DNA of 26,377 nucleotides. It comes from JAJYSO01 sp964451785 (GTDB lineage: Bacteria; Bacteroidota; Bacteroidia; Flavobacteriales; Flavobacteriaceae). The number at the start of each line of letters is the position of its first letter. Position 1 is the stretch's first letter. Shown here one piece after another: positions 22,839-26,377 of the stretch. Both the position numbers and the translations under genes were made by a program. The stretch covers positions 1 to 26,377 of the forward strand of contig CAYVJG010000039.1 in the NCBI GenBank assembly GCA_964451785.1, given 5' to 3'. The notes beneath the pieces are model-generated. The model ran no database searches, was not told the DNA's origin, and saw only the letters and a program-made list of their open reading frames with translations.

Positions 22839-23308
22839 CCACTAAATTTTCCGAATCCCAACGCTTTAATCAACCGTGGCTGTGGGTGATTTTAATTGTG
22901 ATCTACGTGTCGCCACTGATTCCTAATCTCTCTACAATACTAGATGAAGGCTTTGGAGCTGCGTTTAGCATAGGTATTTTAAATCACGTCATCACTATAG
23001 GCTTGGTGATCATCTTGTTTTTGTGGATGCGCTTAAAAACCGATTTTACAGCACAAGGTATTCACGTGCATTATCTGCCGTTTTTTAAAAAAGAATTTGC
23101 TTGGCAAGACATTGAGCAAGTAGAAATTGTACACTATTCTTTTGGTGATGTTTTGGGCTGGGGCATTCGTGTTAGCTCGCGATTAGGAACCGTGTATAAT
23201 GTGCGTGGCTATGAGGGGATTGCGGTAACACTTAAAAATGGAAAAAAATATTTAATCGGCACGCAACAAGCCGAAACTTTAAAGAATTATATGAATAAAG
23301 GCGAATAA
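22826..23308 (+). CDS. Small membrane protein with PH-like domain
   Basis: The 160-residue product has two membrane helices (about 17-35, WLWVILIVIYVSPLI; 50-68, IGILNHVITIGLVIILFLW) and a cytoplasmic beta-rich C-terminal half: GIHVHYLPFFKKEFAWQDIEQVEIVHY, IRVSSRLGTVYNVRGYEGIAVTLKNGKKYLIGTQQAETLKNYM. This matches the two-helix plus bacterial PH-like layout, where the domain ends 'nGkk.liGTq...l'. I cannot name a specific family. It starts inside menB (13-bp overlap), so it is translationally coupled to it, and the decarboxylase gene begins 24 bp after it. Whether it serves quinone synthesis or the decarboxylase is unknown. Confidence 0.75.
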   Translation: MAPITTKFSESQRFNQPWLWVILIVIYVSPLIPNLSTILDEGFGAAFSIGILNHVITIGLVIILFLWMRLKTDFTAQGIHVHYLPFFKKEFAWQDIEQVEIVHYSFGDVLGWGIRVSSRLGTVYNVRGYEGIAVTLKNGKKYLIGTQQAETLKNYMNKGE

Positions 23309-23332
23309 GCCTTTCTAAAATTGAGCAATTAG

Positions 23333-24721
23333 ATGAATAATAGCATGCACGACTTAGATATGGATTTAGTAGAAATGACAATGGACATTATGAAATATGT
23401 CATTGGTCGTATTAGCACTACTAATCCTGAAATGGGCTACCCACAAACGGAAGAAGCGCTTTTTGCACAAATTGGCGAAACTATTACAGAACAAGGTATT
23501 GGCGGCGAAAATGCGTTTAATTTGTTTAAAAATGTAATGCTTAAAGCCACAGTGCCTTCTGATCATCCGCGGCATTTAGCATTTGTGCCGGCTGCTCCTA
23601 CGCGTGCGGCTACCATGTTTGATGTGGTTACTTCAGCCGCCGGCGTGCACGGTGCCTATTGGATGACAGGTGCAGGTGGAATTTTTGGCGAAAACCAAGC
23701 CATGAAATGGATTGTGAGTTTAACCGGCATGCCTGAGCCGGCCTTTGGCGTGTTTACCAGTGGAGGAACTTCGGCCAACTTGTCTGCTATGGTGGCAGCA
23801 CGCGAAAATTGGCGTGCTAAAAACGAAGAGAATAAAGCCTTACGCGGTTTGGTGATTACTTCAAATGGTGCACATTCATCAGTGAAGAGCATGGCTAAGG
23901 TAATCGATGCAGACATTATTTTGGTCGATGATGATGAAGAGGATAAACTCAATGGCAAATGGTTGCAAAAAACCATCGATGAGTTGTCGCCATTAGATCG
24001 AAAACGCCTGTTTGCGGTGGTAGCTACCGGTGGAACCACAAATGCCGGAATTATAGATCGATTAGACACCATAGCCGATGTTTGTGAGTGTGAAGACTTG
24101 TGGATGCACATCGATGCCGCTTATGGCGGAGGTGCTTTGGCAGCTCCTTCTGTACGCCATTTATTTAATGGTGTTGAGCGCGCTGATAGTATTACCATTG
24201 ACCCACACAAATGGTTGTTTTCACCGTATGATTGTGGGGCGCTGATTTACAAAAATCCGGAATTGGCCCGCAAGGCACATGCGCAACAAGGCTCGTATTT
24301 AGACATTGTTTATAAAGATACCTTAGGATTTAATCCATCGGAATATCAAATTCAATTGACCCGCCGATTACGTGGATTACCGCTCTGGTTTTCTTTGGCT
24401 ATGCACGGCACAAAACGCTATACCGAAGCTATTGAACGCGGCTTAGAATTGGCGCAAATTGCCGCTGACAAAATTAAAGCGCATCCGGATTTAGAGCTGA
24501 TTCGCGAACCGAGTTTGTCTTGTGTGGTGTTTAGACGTAAAGGATGGACGGCTGAAGATTACAACAACTGGACGCGCAAAAACCAAAAAGAAGGCTTTGC
24601 CTTAGTGACACCTACACAGTGGACTAAAAACGGGGAAAGTGAAATGGTGTCCCGTTTTTGTTTTATCAATCCCGAAACTACAGAAGAGGATATCGATGCC
24701 ATCATAGCCACAATGGCTTAA
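23333..24721 (+). CDS. PLP-dependent group II amino acid decarboxylase
   Basis: The 462-residue product belongs to the pyridoxal-dependent decarboxylase family (PF00282). PLP contacts are visible: FTSGGTSANLSAM (near 141-153), the ring-stacking His181 in NGAHSSVKSMAK, ATGGTTNAGIID, HIDAAYGGGALA with Asp261, and the Schiff-base Lys293 in DPHKWLFSPYDCGAL. The C-terminal domain carries RRLRGLPLWFSLAMHGT. Substrate specificity (glutamate, aspartate, aromatic or other) cannot be read with confidence. Starts at Met1 or Met5 are possible. It is last in the probable menB - PH-like - decarboxylase run and is closed by a 14-bp-stem terminator. Confidence 0.9.
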   Translation: MNNSMHDLDMDLVEMTMDIMKYVIGRISTTNPEMGYPQTEEALFAQIGETITEQGIGGENAFNLFKNVMLKATVPSDHPRHLAFVPAAPTRAATMFDVVTSAAGVHGAYWMTGAGGIFGENQAMKWIVSLTGMPEPAFGVFTSGGTSANLSAMVAARENWRAKNEENKALRGLVITSNGAHSSVKSMAKVIDADIILVDDDEEDKLNGKWLQKTIDELSPLDRKRLFAVVATGGTTNAGIIDRLDTIADVCECEDLWMHIDAAYGGGALAAPSVRHLFNGVERADSITIDPHKWLFSPYDCGALIYKNPELARKAHAQQGSYLDIVYKDTLGFNPSEYQIQLTRRLRGLPLWFSLAMHGTKRYTEAIERGLELAQIAADKIKAHPDLELIREPSLSCVVFRRKGWTAEDYNNWTRKNQKEGFALVTPTQWTKNGESEMVSRFCFINPETTEEDIDAIIATMA

Positions 24722-24739
24722 AACAATTAATGGACTATA

Positions 24740-24778
24740 AAATTGAGGCAGGTTGTGTGATATGACCTGCCTCAATTT
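24740..24778 (+). terminator. Terminator-like hairpin of the decarboxylase gene
   Basis: AAATTGAGGCAGGT (24740-24753) and ACCTGCCTCAATTT (24765-24778) form a 14-bp perfect stem, 18 bp past the stop. The T-tract is short. Confidence 0.75.
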
Positions 24779-24875
24779 GTTTAATAATGGAACGAAAACG
24801 CTTAAGTACATTTTTAGAGACAGTATCCTTCTGCCCTTAGCCTTTAGCTATTTGCCTTTGGTTAAATGGAGTCCA

Positions 24876-24922
24876 CTTCGGCTTGGCTCAGTGACCACGC
24901 TTCGACAGGTGCAGTGACTGTC
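24876..24922. repeat. Tandem CTTCG..CAGTGAC short repeats
   Basis: CTTCGGCTTGGCTCAGTGAC (24876-24895) and CTTCGACAGGTGCAGTGAC (24900-24918) are two diverged direct copies. They are the reverse-complement type of the TGAGCTTGTCGAA pair at 18181-18221. Confidence 0.5.
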
Positions 24923-25034
24923 CATGATTGAAAGCTATGATTTAGAAATAAATGGCTAAATGTTTTTTAATTACAATAAAATTTACATAATTTTACATAA
25001 AACATTTTAATCTTAACTGAAAATGTACAAATTT

Positions 25035-25080
25035 AGCCCACAGCCCACAGCCCACAGCCCACAGCCCACAGCCCACAGCC
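25035..25080 (+). repeat. 7-bp tandem repeat (AGCCCAC)6 at the lipoprotein start
   Basis: Six complete AGCCCAC units (25035-25076) plus AGCC lie four codons after the ATG at 25023. Because 7 is not a multiple of 3, each unit gained or lost changes the frame. One unit plus AGCC reappears right of the scaffold gap (25225-25235), so the true unit number is unknown. Confidence 0.85.
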
Positions 25081-25124
25081 AGATTAAGGAGGCTAGCAGT
25101 TGTAATTAGTCTTTTTTTGGTCAT

Positions 25125-25224
25125 NNNNNNNNNNNNNNNNNNNNNNNNNNNNNNNNNNNNNNNNNNNNNNNNNNNNNNNNNNNNNNNNNNNNNNNNNNNN
25201 NNNNNNNNNNNNNNNNNNNNNNNN
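25125..25224. other. Scaffold gap of exactly 100 N
   Basis: The 55 bases before the gap (25070-25124) are identical to the 55 bases after it (25225-25279). The contigs therefore overlap, or the sequence is duplicated, and the gap size is nominal. Confidence 0.95.
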
Positions 25225-26377
25225 AGCCCACAGCCAGATTAAGGAGGCTAGCAGTTGTAATTAGTCTTTTTTTGGTCATTACTTCTTGTCAAAAAGAGCA
25301 TGAGGAGTTTTATACTCTAGGTGATCAGATCGATTCAAATTATGTTCCTGAAGTTCAAGCCAAAGAGCTGCGTTTGTCGGAGCTAGAAGATGGAGGTGTT
25401 GTCAATCACTTGCACCTTTCTTCGCGTAAGAGTTTTTCTACAGCAACTACAACAGCTAAAAAAATAGAAGGGACTAATTTTCTATTACATACAGGTCGCG
25501 TGGTTTTGATGGAGCGTTCAAATACAAAAACGTATACTTTTAGATTAACAGATTTAGGCCAACCGAATCGACTAGTGAACTTGTTAGTGTCAAAGACAAA
25601 ATCTACAGGTGACTATAAAATGTTTCTTGTTGACTATCAGTTATCAGAGGCTGATATTCTTCGCATCCAAAAAGGGAAATTAAATCAAGTAGAAGCCGTT
25701 AATAGCAAAGTGACAATCACGCCTTTTCAATTTGGAAAAACGAGTATGGGAACTTCAAATGGTGCACCTTGTTATACGGAAATTATCAATGTAGGCGTAC
25801 AGCGTTGTTCTGGTAATGAACACCATTTGCCGGGAGCTCCGGATTGCATTCCCGGAGACGCTTATTATTACTTTTATAGGAGTATAGCAATGGTGCCTTG
25901 TGACGATGTTAGTGAGCCTGTTAACCCTGGCTTAACAGAAGGAGGTAGCGGTGGCGGTGGCGGAGGAAACGCTCCCTCTGATAACCCGGTAGATACCAAG
26001 CCTATCCTTAAAATTAGAGAAGCTGACCCTTGCTTGGATACTCAAGAGCTTTTTCAAGACGAAGCTTTTAAAGAAAAAATAGAGGAATTGTACGGAAAAA
26101 TTGACGAATCAAATGAATGGGGATTTACAAGTTCTTCAACAGATGGCTTGTCAGCCGTTACCGAAGGCACTGAGAACCATTTTGAAGTGGAATTAACTCC
26201 TAATTCTACGGGCTATGCCCATAGTCACCCCGACACGCCAATGTTTTCACCGGCTGATTTTTTGGTGTTTAGAAACCTAATTAACATTATGGCACGTAGT
26301 GAAGATGTAGAGCAAACAGACGCTTACGGGATTATGCTGTCGTCAGGAGGCAATTATATGTTGCGCTTTACCAAAAT
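25225..26377 (+). CDS. Partial lipoprotein with C-terminal JAMM-like domain (runs off window)
   Basis: The reading frame is open from the gap to the window end with no stop. It encodes a lipoprotein signal peptide, ARLRRLAVVISLFLVITSC, with the lipobox ITSC (mature Cys at 25287-25289), then QKEHEEFYTLGDQ. A beta-rich region follows, with TYTFRLTDLGQPNRLVNLLV, several Cys (near 25780-25910) and a Gly-rich linker (GGSGGGGGGN, near 25945). The last part, FEVELTPNSTGYAHSHPDTPMFSPADFLVF, resembles the JAMM/MPN metal motif HxHP...S..D with one residue fewer between His and Ser. No start codon exists in this contig; the only plausible ATG is at 25023, across the tandem repeat. The gene continues beyond 26377. 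A surface-exposed peptidase-like role is inference. Confidence 0.7.

Larger units (their letters stand above)
24722..25022. other. Intergenic region before the lipoprotein locus
   Basis: This ~300-bp gap contains the decarboxylase terminator, a low-complexity GCC/CTT stretch (about 24827-24860), a tandem pair of CTTCG..CAGTGAC repeats (24876-24922) and an AT-rich segment leading to the ATG at 25023. I find no gene and no clear promoter box. Confidence 0.55.

Noticed and set aside
23656..24111. 151-residue minus-strand ORF inside the decarboxylase gene
   Set aside because: Antisense shadow of a strongly supported gene with clear PLP motifs.
25035..25080. Short direct repeats considered as a CRISPR array
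   Set aside because: The unit is 7 bp, contiguous, without spacers, and no cas genes are present; it is a simple tandem repeat.

Overview
The window comes from a low-GC member of the Bacteroidota, most likely family Flavobacteriaceae. Supporting signs are the TAnnTTTG-type -7 promoter boxes just upstream of starts, the general lack of Shine-Dalgarno sequences, the CarboxypepD_reg-type outer-membrane protein, the DUF3127 and DUF4168 families, and the pdxA / DUF177-rpmF-fabH-accB-accC gene order. There is no rRNA, CRISPR array, transposase or integrase. Most of the window is housekeeping DNA; the unusual content is in the intergenic regions and at both ends.

Layout. 1-462 is non-coding and holds a 162-bp MITE-like repeat. 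463-4896 (-) encodes a 1477-residue protein with S1-like beta domains and a Schlafen/AlbA_2 domain. 5511-8363 (+) holds a secreted DUF4168 protein, a GNAT-like protein with a TTG start, a FrnE-like DsbA protein and CutC. A 476-bp convergent gap packed with small hairpins separates cutC from a secreted CarboxypepD_reg-like protein (8840-10381, -). Next come a small four-helix membrane protein (10628-10966, +), a second structured gap, and an outer-membrane beta-barrel protein (11401-11964, -).

12071-17174 (-) is the lipid/translation/vitamin block. In transcription order it reads pdxA, DUF177 (YceD-like), rpmF, fabH, accB, accC. Riboflavin synthase (17297, +) is divergent from pdxA. A CAT-anticodon tRNA (18031-18104), an orphan sensor kinase (-), a flavin reductase-like protein, a DUF3127 OB-fold protein with an SSB-like acidic tail, aat, menB, a small membrane PH-like protein and a PLP-dependent decarboxylase follow up to 24721.

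The right end has a 100-N scaffold gap (25125-25224) inside a 7-bp tandem repeat (AGCCCAC)n. The repeat sits between an ATG (25023) and the signal peptide of a lipoprotein that runs off the window and carries a JAMM-like HSHP...SPAD motif. The repeat number decides whether that ORF is open: six units, as assembled left of the gap, are out of frame, while 2, 5 or 8 would be in frame. This makes it a candidate phase-variable locus.

The other notable signals are: a MITE-like family (two 162-bp copies with 160 identical positions in opposite orientation, plus a 66-bp internally deleted copy); a run of about nine hairpins at 8575-8833; perfect inverted repeats with 3-nt loops, two of which share arm sequence at distant sites; and a 17-bp motif, AATTCTAATCGGTATAA, found next to hairpins at three intergenic sites. 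All coordinates and motifs were read by eye; no database search was run.
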